Source of the DNA: Bacillota bacterium
GTDB taxonomy: Bacteria > Bacillota > Clostridia > Christensenellales > Aristaeellaceae
Direction: 5' to 3'
Assembly (NCBI GenBank): GCA_023444095.1
Contig: JAEZRP010000037.1
Span: forward strand, 27,645 to 91,644
DNA: 64,000 nucleotides
Of the stretch, positions 25,304-32,248 are shown one piece after another; within the stretch, counting starts at the first letter, position 1, and the number at the start of each line of letters is the position of its first letter. The notes below the pieces were generated by a model. That model saw only the letters and a program-made list of their open reading frames with translations, searched no databases and was not told the origin of the DNA. The position numbers and the translations under genes were made by a program.

Positions 25304-25798
25304 CTATGCCATCCCTTTCCGCAGCTTGAATTGCGCTTCGTGCCTGTCCATGCCGCCCTCGACGGCGTACACCTGAAACCCGCACTTGTTGATGTAGAAC
25401 CTGTGGTTGCGGTACGACACCGCCGGGGTTTCGGTCTCCCAGACCCTGATGCCCGGATATTGATGCTCCGCGAAGCGCCAGGCGGCGTGGCCGTAGCCCT
25501 TTCCGATGAGCGCGCTGTCGATGAACAGACAACCGAGGTGGCCGCGCCCGCGGTTCTCGTCGACAAAAAGGATGATCGCGCCGACGGGTTCTCCGTCACG
25601 GTCGATGCGGAAGGCCGCCGCGCCGGACTCGAGGCCCCACTTCGTGAGGAAACTCCCGTCGTCGTAGCCGGGCGGGCCGCCGGACGGCCGTCCGAAGAAC
25701 AGCCGGGAATCGTCGTCAAACGAGCGGCGCATGATGGGCGTCAAAACGGGAACGTCCTCCCGCTTCATCGGGACGAACTCCAGACCTTCGAACGTCAT
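25304..25798 (-). CDS. GNAT family N-acetyltransferase
   Basis: A 164-residue acetyltransferase with the acyl-CoA segment LIGKGYGHAAWRFAE and a GNAT ending (NHRFYINKCGFQVYAVE). The start MTFEGLEFVPMKRED is fixed by GGAGG and by a four-base ATGA overlap with the upstream merR gene, so it is probably co-regulated with it, perhaps as an antibiotic- or amine-inactivating enzyme (inference). Confidence 0.85.
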   Translation of the reverse strand: MTFEGLEFVPMKREDVPVLTPIMRRSFDDDSRLFFGRPSGGPPGYDDGSFLTKWGLESGAAAFRIDRDGEPVGAIILFVDENRGRGHLGCLFIDSALIGKGYGHAAWRFAEHQYPGIRVWETETPAVSYRNHRFYINKCGFQVYAVEGGMDRHEAQFKLRKGMA

Positions 25799-26781
25799 TT
25801 CGTTGCCTCCTTCTCCCGCACGGGAATCAGGAGGTCTAGCTGCATGCCCTCGGGCTCCGATTCGTCGAGCATGTAGTGATTGATATAATTGAGATGCTCC
25901 TCGAGGCAGCCGAACATGTCCCTGCCGTCCCATCTGTCCCGATACGCATACTTCTCGCTCTGCCCCACCCAGCGGAACAGCCTGTCCCATTCCTCGAATG
26001 CACCGAAGGGGATCGCGCGCGCCGCGTACAGCCCGCCCGCAAACGCCTTTCTCTGAAGCGGCGCGGGCACGTCCAAGTTATCCGGGATAGTGACCCACAT
26101 TTCGTAGCCGTGCGCGCCCGTCTCGTCCGAGGGGTTCGGGGCGTTAAAGCCGTAGTGCCGTAGATCGGGCTTGATCTCGGGCAGCTTCGTCTCCCGCACG
26201 AATTTGTCGATGACCTTGCCGACGTGCCACTCCGGCTCGTCGCCCTCGTACTGATACGCGGCGACCGTCGCCGGGGGCAGATACACGATGCGCACGTCCC
26301 GGTCGGTGAGCCGCTCGATCCGCTCGGACGCCTTGTTGAGTTCCTCCATGTCGTTTTCCTCCCTCAGACCTGTCTTTCGGAGGGGAAGCGGTGCGACCAG
26401 CTCGGCGAGCGACGCGTCCGTGAGGACTTCTGCGCGCGGCGTCGTCATGAGGAGCGCGCGAAACCGCGCGAGCACGCTTCGGATCGTCTCGAGCGAGAAG
26501 ACCTCCTCCTCGATCCGCCGGATGTTCTCCTCCACCACCTCGACGGCGCGCCGCGCGTCCGCGTCCCCGAGAAGGACCGCGATCTGCTTGAGCGGGATGC
26601 GCAGCTTTTTCAGAAACAGGATCTGCCTGAGCCGCGTGCATGCCTCGGGGCCGTACGCCCGGTAGGAATAGCCCTCGATCCGCTCGCTGCCCAGAAGCCC
26701 GATCTCCTCGTAATACCGGAGCATGCGCGTCGTAATGCCGAACGCCTTCGTCACCTGCGTGATCGTCTGTCGCTCTTCCAT
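25795..26781 (-). CDS. MerR family regulator with a GyrI-like effector-binding domain
   Basis: A 328-residue multidrug-sensing type activator. The N-terminal winged helix-turn-helix reads TITQVTKAFGITTRMLRYYEEIGLL, with arginine and tyrosines typical of MerR. A coiled coil follows around residues 85-115. The C-terminal half from about residue 165 resembles GyrI/BmrR effector domains (DVRIVYLPPATVAAYQYEG; GYEMWVTIPD). The start at 26781 has GGAGGGGAGG upstream. Its promoter has the 19-bp spacer typical of MerR-controlled genes. Confidence 0.88.
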   Translation of the reverse strand: MEERQTITQVTKAFGITTRMLRYYEEIGLLGSERIEGYSYRAYGPEACTRLRQILFLKKLRIPLKQIAVLLGDADARRAVEVVEENIRRIEEEVFSLETIRSVLARFRALLMTTPRAEVLTDASLAELVAPLPLRKTGLREENDMEELNKASERIERLTDRDVRIVYLPPATVAAYQYEGDEPEWHVGKVIDKFVRETKLPEIKPDLRHYGFNAPNPSDETGAHGYEMWVTIPDNLDVPAPLQRKAFAGGLYAARAIPFGAFEEWDRLFRWVGQSEKYAYRDRWDGRDMFGCLEEHLNYINHYMLDESEPEGMQLDLLIPVREKEATK

Positions 26782-26804
26782 GGTCCGCCTCCCCTCCGAA
26801 AATG

Positions 26805-26835
26805 AGTATAAGGTGCGACGCGACGTCAAAGTCAA
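26805..26835 (-). promoter_or_regulatory. merR promoter with 19-bp spacer
   Basis: On the minus strand TTGACT (26835-26830) and TATACT (26810-26805) are separated by 19 bp. The spacer holds a GACG-TCG-CGTC dyad. MerR-family activators bind in such overlong spacers, so autoregulation is likely. Confidence 0.7.
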
Positions 26836-26967
26836 GCGCTTTTTCGCGCGGCGCATCCCTTTTCACATGCATTTTTATGCACGGATGAATTGCCTGTCTC
26901 TTGCCTCTTTACCCGCATTTTTTGCGCACTCACGCTCATATATCAGCCTCACCGCGCAAATATTTGG

Positions 26968-26980
26968 ATTCAATTTGAAT
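26968..26980. promoter_or_regulatory. Palindrome upstream of the gdhA promoter
   Basis: ATTCAA-T-TTGAAT is a perfect 13-base palindrome 28 bp upstream of the gdhA -35 box, in an AT-rich patch. It could be an activator or repressor site. Confidence 0.35.
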
Positions 26981-27007
26981 ACATATTGCAATTTTACATA
27001 AATCGTA

Positions 27008-27036
27008 TTGCCAATGCACACCGCGCAAGGTATAAT
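27008..27036 (+). promoter_or_regulatory. gdhA promoter
   Basis: TTGCCA at 27008-27013, 17-bp spacer, perfect TATAAT at 27031-27036. Confidence 0.82.
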
Positions 27037-27078
27037 CGATTTCAGCGTCTCGACGCGTCACGAGAAGGAGGAAGGCTC

Positions 27079-28410
27079 ATGTCTTACGTCAGCTCCGTTT
27101 TGGAGAGGTTGATCGCGAAGGATCCCCATCAGCGCGAATTTTTACAGGCCGCAACCGAGGTGCTGGAGGCGATCGCGCCTGTCCTTGAAACGCACCCCGC
27201 GTTTGAAAAGTGGGGCCTTCTCGAGCGCCTCGTTGAACCGGAGCGCGCGGTGATCTTCCGCGTGCCGTGGGTAGACGACGCGGGACGGGTTCAGGTCAAC
27301 CGGGGCTATCGCGTGCAGTACAACTCCGCCATCGGGCCGTACAAGGGCGGGCTGCGATTGCACCCGACCGTGAACCTCTCCATCGTCAAGGCGCTCGCGT
27401 TCGAGCAGACCTTCAAAAACAGCCTCACGGGACTCGCCATGGGCGGCGGAAAGGGCGGCAGCGACTTCGACCCCAAGGGCAAGAGCGACCGCGAAGTCAT
27501 GGCTTTCTGCCAGAGCTTCATGACGGAGCTCTACCGGCACGTCGGCGCCGACCTCGACGTGCCCGCGGGCGACATCGGCGTGGGCGCGAGAGAGATCGGC
27601 TACCTCTTCGGCCAGTATAAGCACATCACAGGGCGCTACGAGGGCGTGCTGACCGGAAAGGGGCTTTCCTACGGCGGCTCGCTCGCGCGCAAGGAGGCCA
27701 CGGGCTACGGACTCGTGTACATCGCGCGCGAGGCGCTCGCCATGCGCGGCGAGAGTTTTGAAAACAAGACTGTCGTGATCTCCGGTTCCGGGAACGTGGC
27801 GATCTATGCGTGCGAGAAGGCGCAGGCGCTGGGCGCGAAGGTCGTCGCGATGTGCGATTCGACCGGTTGGATCTATGACCGGGACGGGATCGACCTCGCC
27901 GTCATCAAGGACATCAAGGAGACCCGGCGCGGGCGCATCGGCGAGTATCTCTCCGCGCGGCCCCAGGCCGAGTATCACGCGGGCAAGGGCATCTGGGCCG
28001 TTGCGTGCGATATTGCCCTCCCCTGTGCCACCCAGAACGAGATCGACCTCAGCGACGCGAAGCTGCTCGTCAAAAACGGCGCCATGATGGTCGCCGAGGG
28101 AGCGAACATGCCCGCGACCATTCCCGCCACGGAGTATTTCATCCACAGCGGCGTCACCTTCCTCCCCGGAAAGGCCGCGAACGCCGGCGGCGTCGCCACT
28201 TCCGGCCTCGAGATGAGCCAGAACGCGCAGCGTCTCAGCTGGACATTCGAGGAGGTCGACGAGACCCTCAAATCCATCATGGCCGACATCCACCGCCGCG
28301 CCTATGCCGCCGCCGCCGAGTACGGACATCCCGGCAACTACGTCGTCGGCGCCAATATCGCCGGATTTCTCAAGGTGGCCGACGCCATGATGGCGCAGGG
28401 GGTCGTGTAG
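27079..28410 (+). CDS. gdhA: Glutamate dehydrogenase, NAD(P)-specific
   Basis: Hexameric enzyme interconverting 2-oxoglutarate plus ammonia with glutamate. The 443-residue protein shows the substrate segment GYRVQYNSAIGPYKGGLRLHP with the catalytic lysine in LAMGGGKGGSDFDPKGKSD, and the nucleotide fold at VVISGSGNVAIYACEKAQ. AGGAGGAAG lies seven bases before the ATG at 27079; the longer upstream reading lies before the promoter. The coenzyme cannot be decided by eye, though length and sequence resemble NADP-type anabolic enzymes. A palindromic element follows the stop. Confidence 0.95.
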   Translation: MSYVSSVLERLIAKDPHQREFLQAATEVLEAIAPVLETHPAFEKWGLLERLVEPERAVIFRVPWVDDAGRVQVNRGYRVQYNSAIGPYKGGLRLHPTVNLSIVKALAFEQTFKNSLTGLAMGGGKGGSDFDPKGKSDREVMAFCQSFMTELYRHVGADLDVPAGDIGVGAREIGYLFGQYKHITGRYEGVLTGKGLSYGGSLARKEATGYGLVYIAREALAMRGESFENKTVVISGSGNVAIYACEKAQALGAKVVAMCDSTGWIYDRDGIDLAVIKDIKETRRGRIGEYLSARPQAEYHAGKGIWAVACDIALPCATQNEIDLSDAKLLVKNGAMMVAEGANMPATIPATEYFIHSGVTFLPGKAANAGGVATSGLEMSQNAQRLSWTFEEVDETLKSIMADIHRRAYAAAAEYGHPGNYVVGANIAGFLKVADAMMAQGVV

Positions 28411-28530
28411 GGGCGGGGCGTTGCGCCGGGGCGCCGCCCCGGACCCTGGGCTGACGCCCTATCCCATGCCGGATGGGGGAAATCATTTGGTCGTCTCGTC
28501 CATCCGGGGCCCAGCCCCGGATGGACGAAT
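28411..28530 (+). repeat. Dispersed palindromic element, copy 5 (after gdhA)
   Basis: It starts right after the gdhA stop with a CCGGGGCG-C-CGCCCCGG palindrome. The largest stem at 28496-28528 has 15 perfect base pairs (TCGTCCATCCGGGGC) and a 3-base loop, the module C form shared with copies at 41991 and 50421. Confidence 0.75.
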
Positions 28531-28759
28531 TTGCGTTTTGGAGGATGGGATTTCATGTCATTTCTGCCGTCAAGCCGCTCAGACCCATCTTTTTGCCTCT
28601 TCGAATGATTATATCCGAATTCATTCCTCCATCAACCGTTCGTGGGTAATGTTTTGTGACGGCATCGTCTGTTTCAGGCGCGGAAGTTTGTGAACGTCCT
28701 GGGCCTTCGCCCTCGCGCGGGGCTTTTCCTCTCGCCCCGCGCGTAAGCTAAAATTGATG
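28531..28759. other. Intergenic region before plsY without a gene
   Basis: No supportable coding sequence was found. It holds a perfect 10-bp stem CGCGCGGGGC / GCCCCGCGCG with a 10-base loop (28714-28743) and no T tract, just before the plsY promoter. Confidence 0.5.
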
Positions 28760-28788
28760 TTGTACGGCAAATTTATTGATGATATAAT
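28760..28788 (+). promoter_or_regulatory. plsY promoter
   Basis: TTGTAC at 28760-28765, 17-bp spacer, perfect TATAAT at 28783-28788. The expected transcript start, about 28795, coincides with an in-frame ATG. Confidence 0.72.
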
Positions 28789-28794
28789 ATGTGT

Positions 28795-29451
28795 ATGTTT
28801 ATTTATGTTGGTGTGAAAACCGCATATATTCTCTGCGCGGTCATGGGCTACCTGATCGGCTGCCTGAACGCGGCCTACATCGTCGGACGGTTCCACGGGC
28901 GCGACATCCGCAAGGCGGGCTCGCACAACGCGGGGGCGACGAACGCGCTCATCGTGATCGGTCTGAAGGCAGGCCTTTTCGTTGCTGCGTTTGACATCGC
29001 GAAGGCGGCGGTCGCGGTGCTGCTCGCGCGCGCGCTGTTCGGGGCCTACGAGTTCGCGGGCGAGCTGGCGGGCGTATGCTGCGTATTCGGGCACGCATAC
29101 CCGTTCTGGATGGGCTTTCACGGGGGGAAGGGATTTGCGTCGTATCTGGGGCTGATCCTCGCCTCTTCCGGCTGGTTCGCGTTCTTCGCCGCCCTCGGGG
29201 CGACTGCGGTCATCACGCTCGTGGGCGACAAGATCGCCGTGGCGACGATCTCCGTCATGGCCGTCTACCCCATCGCGATGCACTTCATGGGCTTCAGCGG
29301 CGCGTCGGTTTTGGTGGTGGGACTCGCGTCCGCCGTCATGATCTTCCGCCACCGGGAAAACATCGCGCGGCTACTGCGCGGCGAGGAGATGGGGCTTCGC
29401 CAGTTCCGGGCGCGCAAGCGCGCGGGCGAGGTTGCCACGGACGATCAATAG
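28795..29451 (+). CDS. plsY: Glycerol-3-phosphate acyltransferase PlsY
   Basis: Integral membrane enzyme that acylates glycerol-3-phosphate with acyl-phosphate in phospholipid synthesis. About 218 residues with five membrane segments. Family motifs are IRKAGSHNAGATNALIVIG, FGHAYPFWMGFHGGKGFASYLG and the final RHRENIARLLRGEE. Because TATAAT ends at 28788, the ATG at 28789 cannot be in the message; the ATG at 28795 is at the predicted first base, implying a leaderless mRNA. No Shine-Dalgarno precedes any candidate start. hyi follows after ten bases. Confidence 0.92.
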   Translation: MFIYVGVKTAYILCAVMGYLIGCLNAAYIVGRFHGRDIRKAGSHNAGATNALIVIGLKAGLFVAAFDIAKAAVAVLLARALFGAYEFAGELAGVCCVFGHAYPFWMGFHGGKGFASYLGLILASSGWFAFFAALGATAVITLVGDKIAVATISVMAVYPIAMHFMGFSGASVLVVGLASAVMIFRHRENIARLLRGEEMGLRQFRARKRAGEVATDDQ

Positions 29452-29461
29452 GAGGCGCTTC

Positions 29462-30232
29462 ATGAAGGGGTATTCGGCGTGCGTCGAGATGCTGTTCCGG
29501 GAGACGCCGTTTGCCGGGCGCGCGCGGCTTGCGCGGGACGCCGGGTATGAGGCCGTCGAGTTCTGGCGGTGGCATGACAAGGATCTGTCCGGGATATCGG
29601 AGGCGAAAATGCCCGTCGCGGCGGCGCTCGTCGACTCGGCGGACGAAAAAAGGAGGGAGACCTTTTCCCGCACGGGCATGCTCGCGCGCGAAAGCCGTTC
29701 TCTCTTTCTCGAGATGGTCGAGGAATCGTGCGAAGCGATCTCCGCGCTGGGCAATCTTCTCATCATCGCGCCGGGACAGGCGCTCTCCGCGCTCTCGCGC
29801 GGGGCGCAGGAGGACAACATCATTGAGTGCTTGCTGGCCGCGCGCCCCATTCTCGAAAAATGGGACATGGCGCTCGCCATCGAGCCCTTGAATCCGATTG
29901 TTGATCACGTCGGCAGTTATCTGAACGCGTCGGCACAGGCCTTTTCCATCGCGCGCGCGGCGGGGGCCGGGCGGATCGGGGTCCTGTTCGACATCTATCA
30001 TCAGCAGATCACGGAGGGGAATCTGATCGCGAACATCCGCGCAAACGTCGGCCTCATCAAGCACTTCCACATCGCGGACGTGCCTGGGCGGCACGAGCCG
30101 GGAACGGGCGAGATCAACTACAAAAACGTGATCGCCGCGATCCGGGAGTCGGGGTACGAGGGGTATATCGGATGCAAGTTTACGCCGACCGGACCTTCCG
30201 CAGAGGCATCGAAGTATCTATTGTCGCTATGA
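29462..30232 (+). CDS. hyi: Hydroxypyruvate isomerase-like TIM-barrel protein
   Basis: A 256-residue xylose-isomerase-like TIM barrel. Diagnostic segments are EAVEFWRWHDKDL early, LAIEPLNPIVDHVGSYL mid-protein with a metal-binding glutamate, FDIYHQQITEGNL with aspartate and histidine, and HFHIADVPGRHEPGTGEINY, the Hyi signature. Likely substrate is hydroxypyruvate/tartronate semialdehyde or a ketose. An AGGAGG site precedes the ATG at 29462. It is in an operon with plsY, an unusual partnership, and overlaps the next gene by four bases. Confidence 0.88.
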   Translation: MKGYSACVEMLFRETPFAGRARLARDAGYEAVEFWRWHDKDLSGISEAKMPVAAALVDSADEKRRETFSRTGMLARESRSLFLEMVEESCEAISALGNLLIIAPGQALSALSRGAQEDNIIECLLAARPILEKWDMALAIEPLNPIVDHVGSYLNASAQAFSIARAAGAGRIGVLFDIYHQQITEGNLIANIRANVGLIKHFHIADVPGRHEPGTGEINYKNVIAAIRESGYEGYIGCKFTPTGPSAEASKYLLSL

Positions 30233-30711
30233 GAAGTTTCATATGCGTAGCCTTGGTTGCGCTCCTTATGTCGGGCGCATTCCTGAACGGATGCCAGGAG
30301 CCTTCCATGCTCTTTCCAGAGAAGATCGAGGTAGACGGCGTCCTGTATGGCGTGTTGGACGATACGGCAGACACGGCCGATGAGATGGTCGATCCAGACG
30401 GCGACAGATCCATCAAATATGACTGCGCCGACGCGCTGAGGGCCGCAAACGAGTTCCCGATGTATCACAACAGCGCAGTTCCTGCTCATTACCTCGACGC
30501 CGCGCGGATCGCCATCCCCATCCTGAACGACGCGCTCGGTACCTGGACGGAAACAGGCAACGTCGTCGTCGGGATCAACGCTTCCGCCGACGGCTGGCTC
30601 GTGACGGGACAATACTGGACCCGAGACAGCGACTTTGGCCCGCTCGGCGTCGTCGTGCTCGCGCGGAAAACCGGAGAGGTTCTGTACGTCGGATTTGGAC
30701 TTCCGCAATAA
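30229..30711 (+). CDS. Predicted lipoprotein of unknown function
   Basis: A 160-residue protein with a lipoprotein signal peptide: MRSFICVALVALLMSGAF then a lipobox LNGC with the acylated cysteine near residue 22. The mature part shows no family recognised here; it has DGVLYGVLDDTADTADE and a C-terminal GEVLYVGFGLP that looks like a small beta domain. The start is fixed by ATGA overlap with hyi. Confidence 0.78.
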   Translation: MRSFICVALVALLMSGAFLNGCQEPSMLFPEKIEVDGVLYGVLDDTADTADEMVDPDGDRSIKYDCADALRAANEFPMYHNSAVPAHYLDAARIAIPILNDALGTWTETGNVVVGINASADGWLVTGQYWTRDSDFGPLGVVVLARKTGEVLYVGFGLPQ

Positions 30712-30753
30712 GAATACCAACGGCCTCGCGCGGCTGTCGGACTTGCTTTTTCG

Positions 30754-31308
30754 TTAATCGTACCTTCCTGGATACGCCGCCCTTGCCAAAGCCGTATACT
30801 CGGCGACGAGGGCGGTTTTTTCGCGCGTGTAGCCGTCGCGGTCGTGCTCGTAGGGCTTCCAGAGCGAGAGCTTCAAAGCCTCGTATTGTTTCGCGGCGTC
30901 CGGGTGGTCATTCAGGTAGTCCCGGAAGTAGAGCTCGTCGTTGTCGCCGGGCCTTCGGACGTGCAGGTGATAGACGCGCTGCGCGAAGCCGTCCGGGGTG
31001 TAACCCCTGTTGAAGGAGAGCCGGTCGGGCGACTCGGACATGAGGACGTAGCCCGCCGCGCGGGCAGGCCCCTTGAGCGCCGCCGGGTCGTCCGCTTCGA
31101 TGAGAATGTCGATAATAGGCTTGGCCCAGATGGCGGGGATCGCCGTCGAACCGACGTGGCTCACGCGGGTCATCATCGGCAGAAGGCCCGCGAGACGCAG
31201 ACGCTCCTCCTCGTAGAAGGAAGCCCAGGCGGGGTCGTGCGGGGTCAAAATGATTGGAAAAAGCTGCCAGAGCTCCTCGAGGGTCATTTCGGAAAGCTGC
31301 TTTTTCAC
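30754..31308 (-). CDS. GrpB family nucleotidyltransferase-like protein
   Basis: A 184-residue GrpB/UPF0157 protein with the polymerase-beta nucleotidyltransferase fold. Typical segments are MTRVSHVGSTAIPAIWAKPIIDILIE, HLHVRRPGDNDELYFRDYLNDHP and YTREKTALVAEY. The transferred group is unknown. The start is a GTG at 31308: GGGAGG lies four bases upstream and the codon overlaps the preceding stop (GTGA). An alternative ATG at 31320 is before the Shine-Dalgarno. Confidence 0.88.
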   Translation of the reverse strand: MKKQLSEMTLEELWQLFPIILTPHDPAWASFYEEERLRLAGLLPMMTRVSHVGSTAIPAIWAKPIIDILIEADDPAALKGPARAAGYVLMSESPDRLSFNRGYTPDGFAQRVYHLHVRRPGDNDELYFRDYLNDHPDAAKQYEALKLSLWKPYEHDRDGYTREKTALVAEYTALARAAYPGRYD

Positions 31309-31880
31309 GCGTCCTCCCATGGGACGACGGTCAGCTCCGGCCAACGCGCCTTCCACTTTTCGCATTTCGCTTTGTAAATTTCGCGGGTGATCTGGCGCTT
31401 GTTCGGGCGGATCACCCGGTTCATGAGGTCGGATGGTCCGAACGGCGCATAAACGTCGAGCTTTTCCCCCTCCAGCCGCACGCCGACGGCGGAGGCGGTG
31501 GTAGGCCATGTGTCGATCGCGCATTCGAGGGATGGATAGGTCGGGATGTCCGCGCCGAAGCGTGAGCCGTACCACAGATGCACGCGCGCCTGATTTTTCA
31601 CGTCCAGTTGGAGGGGCAAATGGGCAAAGCGGGCTGTCACGCGCCGCACGACTTCGTCCTCCGCCTCCCACGAAAGGTCGGTATCGTCGAAGTAGACGAA
31701 ATCGACGTCGGAGATGCCGTGGAGCGGGTCGAAGCCGCACAGGTGGTTCCACACCGTCTGGCAGACCGCGCCGGCGCCGACGTAATAATCGCAAAGGCAG
31801 AGCGTTTGCGCGCCGGTCAGGATCGCGCGGAGGGCGGGACTGTTCATGAGAATGGACCCGAGGCGCGCTTCATGCTCCAT
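31305..31880 (-). CDS. Nucleotidyltransferase family protein (DUF925-like)
   Basis: A 191-residue protein with a minimal nucleotidyltransferase core: LCLCDYYVGAGAVCQTVWNHL, then GISDVDFVYFDDTDLS with the paired aspartates. The later KARVHLWY-like and CAIDTWPTTASAVGVRLE segments are shared with the DUF925 group. Target unknown. It overlaps the ferredoxin stop by one base and the GrpB start by four, so all three genes form a tight unit. Confidence 0.85.
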   Translation of the reverse strand: MEHEARLGSILMNSPALRAILTGAQTLCLCDYYVGAGAVCQTVWNHLCGFDPLHGISDVDFVYFDDTDLSWEAEDEVVRRVTARFAHLPLQLDVKNQARVHLWYGSRFGADIPTYPSLECAIDTWPTTASAVGVRLEGEKLDVYAPFGPSDLMNRVIRPNKRQITREIYKAKCEKWKARWPELTVVPWEDA

Positions 31881-32068
31881 CAGTCGTCCTCCAGATCGGG
31901 ATCAAAGGGACATGCGGCAAGGCATCGGCCGCAGTCCTCGCATTCGTCGCCGATCACGGGCGCGGGAAAGCCGAACTCGTTCGTCTCGAACGCGATGTGC
32001 GCACAGATGTCGCACGCGCCGCAGCCCGTGCACATGGAAAGCTCCGTGACCTTCCGAACGCTTGGCAT
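31880..32068 (-). CDS. Small 4Fe-4S ferredoxin
   Basis: A 62-residue electron carrier with two cysteine clusters, CTGCGACDIC near residues 13-22 and CEDCGRCLAACPFDPD near 43-56, enough for one or two 4Fe-4S clusters. It begins MPSVRKVTELSMC. Why it heads an operon of two nucleotidyltransferase-fold proteins is unclear. AGGAGA lies upstream, right after a terminator hairpin. Confidence 0.85.
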   Translation of the reverse strand: MPSVRKVTELSMCTGCGACDICAHIAFETNEFGFPAPVIGDECEDCGRCLAACPFDPDLEDD

Positions 32069-32082
32069 TGTTTTCTCCTGTT

Positions 32083-32107
32083 AAAAAGCCGGGCTATCCC
32101 ACCCGGC
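32083..32107 (-). terminator. Terminator upstream of the ferredoxin operon
   Basis: On the minus strand GCCGGG, an 8-base loop and CCCGGC are followed by five T residues. It ends the message of the large glycosidase gene and lies about 15 bases before the ferredoxin start. Confidence 0.7.
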
Positions 32108-32109
32108 AA

Positions 32110-32245
32110 AGGTATCGGAATCGCAATCTCGGTCGCCCGGGGCAGGTTGATTTCTTCAAACCAAGCCGATTCGCGGCCGCATGGGTCGGATTAAAATCCG
32201 ATCCATGCGCCGCAGAGTGCCGGGGGTAGAACCCCCGGCTGCCTC
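32110..32245 (-). repeat. Dispersed palindromic element, copy 6 (reverse orientation, after the glycosidase gene)
   Basis: Read on the minus strand, a GCCGGGGGT / ACCCCCGGC stem (A-like) is followed by a 14-bp stem GCATGGATCGGATT with its complement and a tiny loop. The order follows the transcription direction of the upstream gene, as in the plus-strand copies. Confidence 0.6.
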
Positions 32246-32248
32246 CCC

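Noticed and set aside
24925..25329. A 134-residue plus-strand protein after rplL
   Set aside because: It is the frame containing part of the livF remnant; the similarity is split over three frames, so it is not an intact gene.
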